Shown here: positions 32,265 to 40,628 of the stretch, one piece after another
Position numbering within the stretch: the stretch's first letter is position 1
Layout: every line of letters begins with the position of its first letter
Assembly: GCA_025454495.1 (NCBI GenBank)
Contig: JALOOI010000006.1
Coordinates: forward strand, 1 to 46,862
Direction of reading: 5' to 3'
Length of the DNA stretch: 46,862 nt
Source: Anaerolineae bacterium
GTDB taxonomy: Bacteria; Chloroflexota; Anaerolineae; Aggregatilineales; Phototrophicaceae
Notes under the pieces: generated by a model
What the model was told of the DNA's origin: nothing
What the model saw: only the letters and a program-made list of their open reading frames with translations
Database searches by the model: none
Made by a program: the position numbers and the translations under genes

Positions 32265-32732
32265 CTAAAACATGGACATCTGGCGGGGTTTCTCCGTGCT
32301 TTTCTTCTTCTGGCTGTCGGCACTGTCGGCGGCGGGCGGGGAGGCGGGCCGGTCCAGATCTACCCCGCTGAACAGCAGGCCGGTGGCGGCCGGTTCGGGT
32401 GACGGCAGCGGCTCCGGCGGGGGCAGCGGCTGCCCGGCGACATCGTGACCGGCTTCCAGCACCTCATCCATGCAGGCGGCGCAGGTGCATTCCGCCGGAT
32501 GCACCTGGAAAGGAAGCTGCGCGGCATCCGGCACGAAATCGGCCGGCATGTCTTCGGCCCGCAGGGTGGCCTCCAGGTACAACTGGCGCAGTTCGTCATC
32601 GGTAAAGCCCACGCGCTCCAGCACCTTCACCAGCGAGCGCCGCGTTACGTCGTCGCCGGTGCGGATAACGTGCCGGTAATGCTCACACAGGCAGCGCCGC
32701 CATTCTTCAAAAAAGATGCTGCGTTCCGTCAT
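32265..32732 (-). CDS. Small protein with CxCxxC motif and C-terminal clamp-binding-like peptide
   Basis: 155 residues. A helical N-terminal region (FFEEWRRCLCEHYRHVI) carries two cysteines, followed by CTCAAC (Cys82, Cys84, Cys87), then a disordered Pro-rich segment ending KPRQMSMF. The terminal QMSMF matches the Q-x-x-(L/M)-F pentapeptide by which polymerases and repair proteins dock on the bacterial beta sliding clamp. GGAGG lies 5 nt before the ATG. It sits 24 nt downstream of the beta-CASP nuclease gene and may be in the same transcript. Family unknown; the clamp link is inferred from the motif alone. Confidence 0.7.
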   Translation of the reverse strand: MTERSIFFEEWRRCLCEHYRHVIRTGDDVTRRSLVKVLERVGFTDDELRQLYLEATLRAEDMPADFVPDAAQLPFQVHPAECTCAACMDEVLEAGHDVAGQPLPPPEPLPSPEPAATGLLFSGVDLDRPASPPAADSADSQKKKSTEKPRQMSMF

Positions 32733-32756
32733 CCATGCCTCCGCGGGCCTGTCGCC

Positions 32757-34169
32757 CTAAAGCGTTTCAATGCTAAACTGCTGCCCGATCTCCGGGATGT
32801 CCACCTGCATCTGGTACGTTTCGTGCAGGGCCTGCTTCAGCGCGGTGGCCGGTGCCAGTTCGCCATGCACCAGGAAAGTGCGGCGCGGGCGCTGCTGCAT
32901 GGCCCCCACCCAGTGCAGCAGGTCGCTGCGGTCGGCGTGCCCGCTGAAGCCGTCCAGCACTTCCACCCGCGCCCGCAGCGGGTATTCATCGCCGAAGATG
33001 TGCACACGGGGCGCTTTTTCCACCAGCCGCCGCCCCAGGGTATGCGGGGCCTGCCAGCCGGTGATGAGTACGGTATTGCGCTCATCTTCGATGCGGTTTT
33101 TAAGGTGATGCAGCACCCGCCCGAATTCGGCCATGCCGCTGGCGCTGATGATGATGCACGGCGTATGCTCAAAATTCAGCCGTTTGCTCTCCTCCAGCGA
33201 TTGAATGTAGGTGAGCATGTCGAAGCCGAAAGGATCGGTATTGCCCGGCTGGAGCATGAAGCGGCGGGTTTCCTCGTCGTAGCATTCCGGGTGCAGCTTA
33301 AAGACCCCGGTGGTATTCACGGCCAGCGGGCTATCGACATAGATGGGCATCCGCGGAATATCGCCCTGCTCGTACAGGCGGTGCAGCGACACCACAATCT
33401 GCTGGGTGCGGCCCACGGCGAAGGCGGGCATGATGACCGAGCCGCCGCGCTTCACCGTCTCATTGATGATCTGCTCCAGGCGCTTTTCTGAGCCGACCAT
33501 GGCCCCGTGTTCGCGGTCGCCGTAGGTGCTCTCCAGAATCAGCACGTCGGCCCGTTCAATCAGTTCCGGGTCGCGGATGATGGGCAGCCCGTTCTGCCCC
33601 AGGTCGCCACTGAAGACGAAGACATACTCACGCCCCAGGTCAGCATCGGCAATTTCCAGCACGGTGATGGCGCTGCCGAGCATGTGGCCGGCATCCTTAA
33701 AGGTGAGGTGGATGCCGGGAGCGATCTGGCGGCGGCGGCCATACCCCTGGGAGATGAAATATTCCAGCGCTTTCAGCGCGTCTTCCTGCGTATAAATCGG
33801 CTCTACCGGCGGCTCGCCCTTTTTGCGGCGCTTCTTGTTCACAAATTCCACATCGCGCTCCTGGATGTGGGCGCTGTCCAGCAGCATGGTGGCGCACAGG
33901 TCGCGGGTGGCGGGGGTGCAAATGATGTCGCCCCGGAAGCCATTTTTCACCAGGTTAGGGATGTTGCCGGAATGGTCAATGTGGGCGTGCGACAGAATCA
34001 TCAGGTCAATGGAGGCCGCCTCAAATGGCAGGCGCACATTGGCGCTGTAGGACTCGGAACGCCGCCCCTGCACCAGGCCACAATCCAGCAGAATGCGCGT
34101 GCCATTCACCTCGAGCAGGTGGCGAGAGCCGGTAACGGTGCGGGCAGCACCATAAAACGTCAGTTTCAT
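32757..34169 (-). CDS. MBL-fold beta-CASP exonuclease
   Basis: 470 residues. The metallo-beta-lactamase core has motif 2 SHAHIDHSG (His61, His63, Asp65, His66), DAGHMLGSA for motif 3 and FSGDLGQ for motif 4. The beta-CASP insert includes PAFAVGRTQ, ISASGMAEFGR and GFSGHADRSDL. This is the CPSF/YSH1-like bacterial group, related to RNase J but shorter, active on RNA 3' or 5' ends. The start is ATG at 34169. It lies 39 nt after rnd in a run of nucleic-acid enzymes. Confidence 0.92.
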   Translation of the reverse strand: MKLTFYGAARTVTGSRHLLEVNGTRILLDCGLVQGRRSESYSANVRLPFEAASIDLMILSHAHIDHSGNIPNLVKNGFRGDIICTPATRDLCATMLLDSAHIQERDVEFVNKKRRKKGEPPVEPIYTQEDALKALEYFISQGYGRRRQIAPGIHLTFKDAGHMLGSAITVLEIADADLGREYVFVFSGDLGQNGLPIIRDPELIERADVLILESTYGDREHGAMVGSEKRLEQIINETVKRGGSVIMPAFAVGRTQQIVVSLHRLYEQGDIPRMPIYVDSPLAVNTTGVFKLHPECYDEETRRFMLQPGNTDPFGFDMLTYIQSLEESKRLNFEHTPCIIISASGMAEFGRVLHHLKNRIEDERNTVLITGWQAPHTLGRRLVEKAPRVHIFGDEYPLRARVEVLDGFSGHADRSDLLHWVGAMQQRPRRTFLVHGELAPATALKQALHETYQMQVDIPEIGQQFSIETL

Positions 34170-34208
34170 GCCGGTTTATCCTTGTCTACGCGGTGGTCAG
34201 CAACCCGT

Positions 34209-35348
34209 TTAGCGGCGCATACTGGCCACCACCGCCAGCAGTTCTGCGCCATAGGCCTGCAAGCGCCACGGCCCCATGCCGTGAATTTGCGCCAGTGCCT
34301 GCGGGGTGGCCGGCAGGCTGGCAGCGATGTCGCGCATCACCCGGCGCGACAGGATGAGGCTGGCATCCAGCCCGCGCTGCGCGGCGCGTTCTTTGCGCCA
34401 GGCGTGCAGCAGCATGTAGCGCTCGGCAATGACCGGATCAGGATTTTCGGAATCCGGCGGGGTGGGCAGGCGGCTGCTGCGGCCGCGCTCCAGGGCGGCC
34501 AGCAGATGCTCACCATAGAGGCGCACCTGCCATTCCTGCACCCCGCGCAGGTGGTTCAATTCGCGCAGGGAGGCCGGGTTGTGGCGGGCGACTTCCACCA
34601 GCAGGCCATTGCTCATGATTTTGTAGGGCGGCACATCGGCTTCGCGGGCCAGCCGGTCGCGCTCCATGTATAACTCGCTCAGGTGGGCCATCTGCCGCCG
34701 GTTGAGGCCGCCGGTTTTGCCGATCTTCCAGTAGGCTTCCGGGTCAAAATCGGTGGCGCTGCCATCCACGCGGGTGGCATCGCCGAAGATTTCCAGCGCT
34801 TCTTCCAGCCGCCCCGGCACATTCAGGCGTTCCAGGAAAATATCGCGCAGGCGCGGCAGGTAGTGGGTGTCCATCTGGGCGTAGCGCAGGCTCTCGGCCG
34901 GCAGCGGGCGCAGCAGCCAGTTATCAAGCTGGTGGCGCTTATCCACCGTCACCCCAAAATGCGCCGCCAGCAAATCCGCCAGGCCGATGCTGGTTTCGCC
35001 GCACAGGCGGGCGGCCAGGCTGGTATCGAACAGGTTGTTCACCTCAAAGCCGTAATCGTGCTTCAGCAGGATGAGGTCATATTCGGCGGCGTGGAACACC
35101 TTTTCAATCGCCGGATTGGCGATGAGATCGCCCAGGGGCTGCATCCGGGTGATGGGCAGCGGGTCGATGATGTAATCGGCCTGGCGGGTGGAAACCTGGA
35201 TGAGGCACACCCGCCCCTGATAGGCGTACATGCCGTTGGATTCAGTGTCGATGGCCAGCAGCGGCTCACGGGCGAGCTGCGGCAGCAGCGCCTCAAAAGC
35301 CTCATCCGTCTGGATGAGGGCTGCGGGCTTCAAGCCATTGGCGGTCAT
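34209..35348 (-). CDS. rnd: Ribonuclease D
   Basis: 379 residues. A 3'-5' exoribonuclease that trims tRNA and other small RNAs. The DEDDy active site is visible: Asp34 and Glu36 in LLAIDTESNG, an Asp in FHAAEYDLILL, and YAQMDTHYL with the Tyr and last Asp. HRDC-type helical domains follow (LSELYMERDRLARE and a C-terminal LAQIHGMGPWRLQAYG). The ATG overlaps the corA stop by 4 nt (ATGA at 35345-35348), so its translation is coupled to that gene. Confidence 0.92.
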   Translation of the reverse strand: MTANGLKPAALIQTDEAFEALLPQLAREPLLAIDTESNGMYAYQGRVCLIQVSTRQADYIIDPLPITRMQPLGDLIANPAIEKVFHAAEYDLILLKHDYGFEVNNLFDTSLAARLCGETSIGLADLLAAHFGVTVDKRHQLDNWLLRPLPAESLRYAQMDTHYLPRLRDIFLERLNVPGRLEEALEIFGDATRVDGSATDFDPEAYWKIGKTGGLNRRQMAHLSELYMERDRLAREADVPPYKIMSNGLLVEVARHNPASLRELNHLRGVQEWQVRLYGEHLLAALERGRSSRLPTPPDSENPDPVIAERYMLLHAWRKERAAQRGLDASLILSRRVMRDIAASLPATPQALAQIHGMGPWRLQAYGAELLAVVASMRR

Positions 35349-36262
35349 AACCAGCCGCGCCTCCGAAAGAACAGCAGCATCGCCACCGCAATCCCGATCA
35401 TCGTCAGCGCCACGATCAGGAAGCTATCCGGGTGTTCTGCCAGCGGTAAAGTGATATTCATGCCATAAATGCTGGAAATGAGCGTCAGCGGCAGCATCAA
35501 CACCGACATCACGGTGAGAATACGCATGACTTCGTTCACGCGGTAGGTGGCCAGCGTGTTGGCCGTATCCGCCAGGCTGTTGATGACTTCGTAATTTTCG
35601 TCGATGATGTCGCGCTCGCGGTGCAGATGATCGGCAATATCGCCGAAGTATTCTTCCATATCTTCGCGCAGGATGGGGTATTCGCTGCGTTCAAGCTGTT
35701 CAATGATGGGCACCTGCTGGCGAATGATGCGCCGCAGGGCGATGACATCGCGGCGAATCAGCCCGATTTGCTGAATGATGGAACGCCCATCGCTGCTGAA
35801 GATGGTTTCTTCCACCTCGCGGATGTTGCTATCGACCTTACGCAGGATGGGCTGCACATAATCCACCAGCATATCAATCATGACGTAGAAGGCATGGTTG
35901 GCCCCCCGTGCCAGCAGGCGCTGGCGCTGGGCTTCGCTCTGGTCGCACAGGGTATACAGCGTCTGCATGGGCTTCAGCAGGTTATCATGCACCGTGACCA
36001 CATAGCCGCGGCCGATGATAAAATCCACCTCGCGGGCCCGCGACAGCGACTGACGATGATCGAACTGGGGAAAGTGCATGGTCACAAACAGGTATTGATC
36101 CTGCACATCAATTTTCGGGCGCTCGGTGGGGCTGCGTAAGTCTTCCAGGTTCAGCGGGTGAATGTAGGGAAACATCTCCCGCAGTTCCTCAATATCTGCC
36201 GGCGTGGGATACACGATATTGACCCAGGTCACCCGTCCGTAAACAATTGTATGCAGCACCAT
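35345..36262 (-). CDS. corA: CorA-family magnesium transporter
   Basis: 305 residues. A long cytoplasmic funnel domain (about 1-240) of beta strands and long helices leads to two C-terminal membrane helices. The selectivity signature YGMN is at 266-269, at the end of the first of them. Mg2+, Co2+ or Ni2+ uptake is the family role. The ATG at 36260-36262 is the first credible start, although it has no clear ribosome site; the frame stays open to 36433 but that extension lies over the opposing promoter. It is followed without a gap by rnd. Confidence 0.9.
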   Translation of the reverse strand: MVLHTIVYGRVTWVNIVYPTPADIEELREMFPYIHPLNLEDLRSPTERPKIDVQDQYLFVTMHFPQFDHRQSLSRAREVDFIIGRGYVVTVHDNLLKPMQTLYTLCDQSEAQRQRLLARGANHAFYVMIDMLVDYVQPILRKVDSNIREVEETIFSSDGRSIIQQIGLIRRDVIALRRIIRQQVPIIEQLERSEYPILREDMEEYFGDIADHLHRERDIIDENYEVINSLADTANTLATYRVNEVMRILTVMSVLMLPLTLISSIYGMNITLPLAEHPDSFLIVALTMIGIAVAMLLFFRRRGWL

Positions 36263-36347
36263 GTCGTTATTATGGACTGAGAGCCAGCGGCGGGCAATAC
36301 GCTCTTTGGGCCCACGCGGGCGACCGGCGGCCGGGGGTGTAAAATTT

Positions 36348-36376
36348 TTGACAGGCCTGCCAGATTGTGCTATAGT
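36348..36376 (+). promoter_or_regulatory. Strong sigma-70-type promoter of the bc complex operon
   Basis: TTGACA (36348-36353), a 17-nt spacer and TATAGT (36371-36376). The -35 is perfect and the -10 is one base off. A roughly 120-nt leader follows, holding a 6-bp hairpin (CGCATG at 36420-36425 with CATGCG at 36431-36436). Confidence 0.85.
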
Positions 36377-36502
36377 GTGGGGGCTGAGATTGTGACATTT
36401 TTCGCATTCATATAAACACCGCATGAATACCATGCGAGCAGATTATATGGGCCTGGTGTGTTGTCCACTCAGAATGTGTCGTTGGCAAGGAGAAAAGTGT
36501 AG

Positions 36503-37135
36503 ATGGCGACAGCAAATCCAGCCAAAAGCGATGCGGCATCTCGCGCCAGCATTGCCAGAACCGCGCCAGAGTCGGCGGTGGCGCAGGCACAACCGGCGGT
36601 CTCGGTCGCCGCGCCCAGCCGGCGGGAATTTCTGTATTACATCTGGGGTGCATCCATCGCGCTGATGCTCGGTCAGTTCGGGGCCGCCACCATCTGGTTT
36701 GCTTTCCCGCGCTTCCGGGAAGGCGAGTTCGGGGGGGTCTTCCCCTTTGACCCGGTGGAATTACCGTCCACCGGCGATGCGCCATTCTTCGTCGCTTCCG
36801 GGCGCTTCCATGTGGCCCACACCGATGGCGGCGTGATGGCCCTGTACGGGGTGTGCACTCACCTGGGCTGCCTGCCCAAATGGGCCCCCACCAATGAACG
36901 CTTTGAATGCCCCTGCCACGGGTCTAAATACCGGGCCGATGGCACCTGGATCGAAGGTCCGGCTCCGCGCGGGCTGGATCATTTCCCGGTGCGGATCGTC
37001 TATTCGGATGGCAGCGAAGCGGAGAGCGCAGGCCTGACCCCGATTGTGCTGGCGGAAAACAAGCAAATTGTGCGCATCGAAGTGAACACCGGCCGCCGTA
37101 TTCTGGGGCCGGGGCATGACGTTACAGCACTGTAA
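36503..37135 (+). CDS. Rieske 2Fe-2S protein of the cytochrome bc complex
   Basis: 210 residues. The N terminus is Ala-rich and cytoplasmic, then one membrane anchor (about 45-67) preceded by SRREF, and the Rieske fold outside. Box I is CTHLGC (Cys118, His120, Cys123) and box II CPCHGS (Cys136, Cys138, His139); Cys118, His120, Cys136 and His139 hold the cluster, and Cys123-Cys138 form the disulfide. It moves electrons from quinol to cytochrome c. GGAG lies about 10 nt before the ATG. It is the first gene of the operon with cytochrome b (44 nt later). Confidence 0.95.
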   Translation: MATANPAKSDAASRASIARTAPESAVAQAQPAVSVAAPSRREFLYYIWGASIALMLGQFGAATIWFAFPRFREGEFGGVFPFDPVELPSTGDAPFFVASGRFHVAHTDGGVMALYGVCTHLGCLPKWAPTNERFECPCHGSKYRADGTWIEGPAPRGLDHFPVRIVYSDGSEAESAGLTPIVLAENKQIVRIEVNTGRRILGPGHDVTAL

Positions 37136-37179
37136 AGCGCAGGCTACCTGTCAACCGTCTATGAAAGAGGCTTAAAGTT

Positions 37180-39072
37180 ATGTCCATTCTTCCCTTTCCG
37201 TCCTTCCTGGACGATGTGCGCGAGAAGGGTCTGAAGAAGGCAGTCCTGGAAGGTGTCGACGAAACCGTCCAGCGTATTACCGCCGGGATGAACATCCAGG
37301 ACATCCGCGAGGCGCTGCGTGGCGACCCGCCGAGCCGCCGCCCCAACCCGCGCCTGTCACCCCACGCGGATGGCTTCTGGCTGCACATGCGCCCCGGCTA
37401 TTTCCATCAGGATATGACCGGCATTTACCCCACCTTTCGCCTGGGCTGGTTATCCACCTATTTTGTGGTCTTTGAAACCATCACCGGCCTGCTGCTGATG
37501 CTGTGGTACACCCCGTCGCCGGAACTGGCCTACGGGAACATGCTGAAAATTTTGAACAACGTGCCCCTGGGGCAGTTCATCCGTGACCTGCACCGCCTGG
37601 GCGCGGAAGCCATGGTGTTGATCGTGGCGCTGCACATGATGCGAACCTGGGTGACGGGCAGTTATAAAAAGCCGCGCCAGTTCACCTGGTTTACCGGCGT
37701 GCTGCTGCTGACCATCACCGGGCTGCTGAGCTTCACCGGCTACCTGCTGCCGTGGGATCAACTGGCGCTGTGGGCGGTGACGATTGGCGCTTCCATGGCC
37801 GAAGCCACCCCGGTCATCGGCGAGCAGGTGAACCTGCTGGTGCGTGGTGCGCCGGAACTGGGCGCGAACGGGCTGCTGCGCTTTTACCTGGCGCACGTGC
37901 TGCTGCTGCCGCTGCTGCTGTTCATCTTCACCGGTGTGCATTATTACAAGGTCATCATTCACGGGCACAGCCTGCCGCCGCGCGTGGAAAATATCGGCGA
38001 AGATACCGCCAAGCGCGTGCCGCTGGATAAGCGCGTCTACTTCATCCCGGACGTTCTGACCAACGAATTGATGTGGCTGGGCGTGACCACCTTCATCATG
38101 GTGGTGCTGTGCATCTGGTTCTACCATGCACCGCTGGAAAGCCACGCCGACCCGCAAAATACCCCCCTGGGCACCACCGCCCCCTGGTACTTCCTGTGGA
38201 TTCAGGGAGCGCTGAAACTGGGCGATAAATTCTTCTGGGGTATTCTGTTCCCCACGCTGGCCCTGGGGGCGCTGTCGCTGCTGCCCTACCTGGATGTGAC
38301 ACCCAGCCGCCGTTATGCTCACCGCCGCATTTCGCTGTCGGTGGCCATGGGGCTGGTGTCCTTCACCACGGTGCTGAGCTACATGGGGCTGCCCGAATTT
38401 GCCGTGGCCACCGCCGCCGAAACCGAAATTTTGCATGAACTGACCATGGAACCGGCCCATAACCACGTCGGCAAGATGCGTACTGTGCCCTACGCGCAGC
38501 TTGTGCCGGGGGCCTATACCACCCTGCAACTGGAAAGCGACAACCCGCGGGCCGCGGTGGAAGAATTCAACGAAGAGATGGCCGGCCGCATCGTCTGGGA
38601 TCCCAACCAGGAAGGCGGTAAATTCGTCACCGAGTATGACTTTGTGGAATTCCGCCTCACCAGCACCGATCATCTCATCAATATGCCGGCCAGCTTCCGC
38701 ACCGTGCCGGACGACGCGCCGCAGCTTTACAGCGTGCTGAAGACTTTCGCCCATGAACTGGAAGAACGGCATGGCGAACTGCCCGGCGCACGCGGCATGA
38801 TCGTCGTCAGCGATTACCAGCCGGGGCTGCGCCGGGTGGATATGGCCATCATCTGGGATGGCGTGGAAATTGAAAATGGCCGCGCCAAACTGGATGAAAC
38901 CGGCAATCCCATTCCGCTGCTCGTCCGCGATGCTGAGGGCAACGTGCGTATGATGCAGGATGCGGACGGCAATGTGCTGCTGGACGAGGCTGGCAACCCG
39001 ATCCCGGTGCAGGAACGCCGCATTTACACCCGTCACATTTACCTGCACGTCGATTCAGCCTACTTCGACTAA
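37180..39072 (+). CDS. Cytochrome b (b6 and subunit IV fused) with long soluble tail
   Basis: 630 residues. Eight or so membrane helices span about 85-410. Heme ligands are His138/His152 and His239/His254; the 15-residue step of the second pair is b6-type rather than mitochondrial. The Qo motif reads APWY (334-337), lacking the acidic residue of PEWY. The subunit IV portion is continuous with the b6 part. Residues about 412-630 form an extra soluble domain, rich in charged residues and with two copies of LDExGNPIP. Such a tail is not in standard cytochromes b. The fused protein would oxidise menaquinol and deliver electrons to the Rieske protein. Confidence 0.94.
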   Translation: MSILPFPSFLDDVREKGLKKAVLEGVDETVQRITAGMNIQDIREALRGDPPSRRPNPRLSPHADGFWLHMRPGYFHQDMTGIYPTFRLGWLSTYFVVFETITGLLLMLWYTPSPELAYGNMLKILNNVPLGQFIRDLHRLGAEAMVLIVALHMMRTWVTGSYKKPRQFTWFTGVLLLTITGLLSFTGYLLPWDQLALWAVTIGASMAEATPVIGEQVNLLVRGAPELGANGLLRFYLAHVLLLPLLLFIFTGVHYYKVIIHGHSLPPRVENIGEDTAKRVPLDKRVYFIPDVLTNELMWLGVTTFIMVVLCIWFYHAPLESHADPQNTPLGTTAPWYFLWIQGALKLGDKFFWGILFPTLALGALSLLPYLDVTPSRRYAHRRISLSVAMGLVSFTTVLSYMGLPEFAVATAAETEILHELTMEPAHNHVGKMRTVPYAQLVPGAYTTLQLESDNPRAAVEEFNEEMAGRIVWDPNQEGGKFVTEYDFVEFRLTSTDHLINMPASFRTVPDDAPQLYSVLKTFAHELEERHGELPGARGMIVVSDYQPGLRRVDMAIIWDGVEIENGRAKLDETGNPIPLLVRDAEGNVRMMQDADGNVLLDEAGNPIPVQERRIYTRHIYLHVDSAYFD

Positions 39073-39142
39073 GGCAGTATCTCGCAGGGGGCGGCCTGCC
39101 CCCTGCCTGTCATCCGCAGGGTCACACAGGACTAGAGAACTC

Positions 39143-40468
39143 ATGCTGATTAACCGTTTTGTCATCAACAGCATCGAAGGGCGCATCCTGGCCGGCATCA
39201 CCATGTTCGTCGCGGTGATGATCCTGGTCGGGTGGGTGGCGATCAACGAACCCGCCCGCATGGCTTCCTTCGAAGAGCAGCATCTTGGCCGCTCGATCGA
39301 GCGTGGTGGCGAACTGTTCGCCGCCAACTGCTCCACCTGCCACGGCAAGGACAGCCTGGGCATTGCCGGCCGCGCCCCGGCGCTGCGTAACCCGCAGCTT
39401 TTCGGCTTTAATTTTATCGATGCCGTCAACGGGCAAATCCTGGGGCTGGAGCGCCAGTGGAATGACCTCGATACGCAGCTCGAAACGCTTAATACGGATC
39501 GCGGGGCGCTGACGGCGGAACTGGGCAGCGGCACCGTGACGGCCGAGCGCCAGACGGAAATTGCCACCCGCCTCACCGAAATCAACGCCCAGATCAACCC
39601 GGATGACCCGGAGAGCATCGCCGGGCGCATCGCCGCCCTGCAGGCGCAGCTTGAACCGCTGTATGCCGAGCGCGATACGCAGTTGATGGCGCTGGAACAG
39701 GCGATGCTGGCGGATTACCTGCCCAAATACAACCAGATGCGCGCCGCTGCCGACAGCGGCGGGGTGACGGAGAAATTCAGCTTCACCGTGTATCTGGATC
39801 AGGATGCCGACCGCCTGGCCCAGGTGGGCTGGGGCGGTGACCTGGCCGGTTACATCCGCACCACGCTGATCCATGGCCGCCCCGGCAGCAACAATCTGTG
39901 GCCCCAGGCCATGGTCGCCTGGTCACAGACGGGCGGTGGCCCGCTGCGGGCTGACCAGATCGACGATATTGTGAATTACATCCTCAATTACAACAAAGGC
40001 GATGCCTGGACGCTGGAAGACCTGTATGCCGTGCAGCAGTTCGCCCGGCTGCCGGGCAGCGGTGGCGCTGGCCCGGCCGTGGCCACCCTGGGCACCGATG
40101 TCGATAGTGCTGTCACCGCGGTAGCCGCCCTCACCGGCGATGCCGATCGTGGCAAGCAGCTTTACGAAGGTCAGGCGCGGTCGCAGGCCAATGCCCGCTT
40201 CGGCTGTTCGGGCTGCCACATGGGCGGCTCCCAGGCCCCGGATACCGAATTGACCTGGGCCAATGTCACCGGGCAGCGCCTCAACGAAGCGCAGTTCGCC
40301 GGCTGGACCCCGGAACAGTATCTCATCCACAGCATCGTGCTGCCCAATGAATACATCGTCACCGGCTATTCTTCCGGCGTGATGCCCGCCAACTTTGGCG
40401 AGCAGATGACCGCCCAGGACATGGCGGACATCATCGCCTACCTGCGCAGCTACGCCGAAGGCGGCTAA
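39143..40468 (+). CDS. Membrane-anchored diheme cytochrome c of the bc complex
   Basis: 441 residues. One N-terminal membrane helix (about 14-35), then heme site 1 (CSTCH, Cys63-His67) in a first domain interrupted by a roughly 100-residue coiled coil (about 95-195). Heme site 2 (CSGCH, Cys355-His359) lies in a C-terminal domain with a Met ligand in SGVMPANF (about Met414). It replaces cytochrome f/c1. I chose ATG 39143; the open frame back to 38960 overlaps cytochrome b and has no signal. The operon ends in a hairpin terminator. Confidence 0.93.
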   Translation: MLINRFVINSIEGRILAGITMFVAVMILVGWVAINEPARMASFEEQHLGRSIERGGELFAANCSTCHGKDSLGIAGRAPALRNPQLFGFNFIDAVNGQILGLERQWNDLDTQLETLNTDRGALTAELGSGTVTAERQTEIATRLTEINAQINPDDPESIAGRIAALQAQLEPLYAERDTQLMALEQAMLADYLPKYNQMRAAADSGGVTEKFSFTVYLDQDADRLAQVGWGGDLAGYIRTTLIHGRPGSNNLWPQAMVAWSQTGGGPLRADQIDDIVNYILNYNKGDAWTLEDLYAVQQFARLPGSGGAGPAVATLGTDVDSAVTAVAALTGDADRGKQLYEGQARSQANARFGCSGCHMGGSQAPDTELTWANVTGQRLNEAQFAGWTPEQYLIHSIVLPNEYIVTGYSSGVMPANFGEQMTAQDMADIIAYLRSYAEGG

Positions 40469-40492
40469 CCCCGCCCTGCGTCACCAATCCGC

Positions 40493-40513
40493 AGCCCCGG
40501 CCAGGCCGGGGCT
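40493..40513 (+). terminator. Terminator after the bc complex operon
   Basis: AGCCCCGGC (40493-40501), loop CAG and GCCGGGGCT (40505-40513), a perfect 9-bp stem, followed by GTTGTATT. The T tract is broken. Confidence 0.7.
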
Positions 40514-40628
40514 GTTGTATTACACACCCTTACATTCGTCACCCGCAAACCCTGTGACCTGTCGCTGCAAAGGTGCCTGATTTGTGCTACCATGCAGCAG
40601 GATAGCCCATACGCAGGAGATGGATGGT

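Noticed and set aside
36423-36665. An 80-codon frame in the leader of the bc operon
   Set aside because: It overlaps the Rieske gene out of frame for half its length, is Arg/Cys-rich and has no ribosome site; it may be translated by chance but is not supported.
38960-39142. N-terminal extension of the diheme cytochrome
   Set aside because: It overlaps the cytochrome b gene in another frame and has Cys/Arg-rich random composition; the ATG at 39143 starts the membrane anchor.
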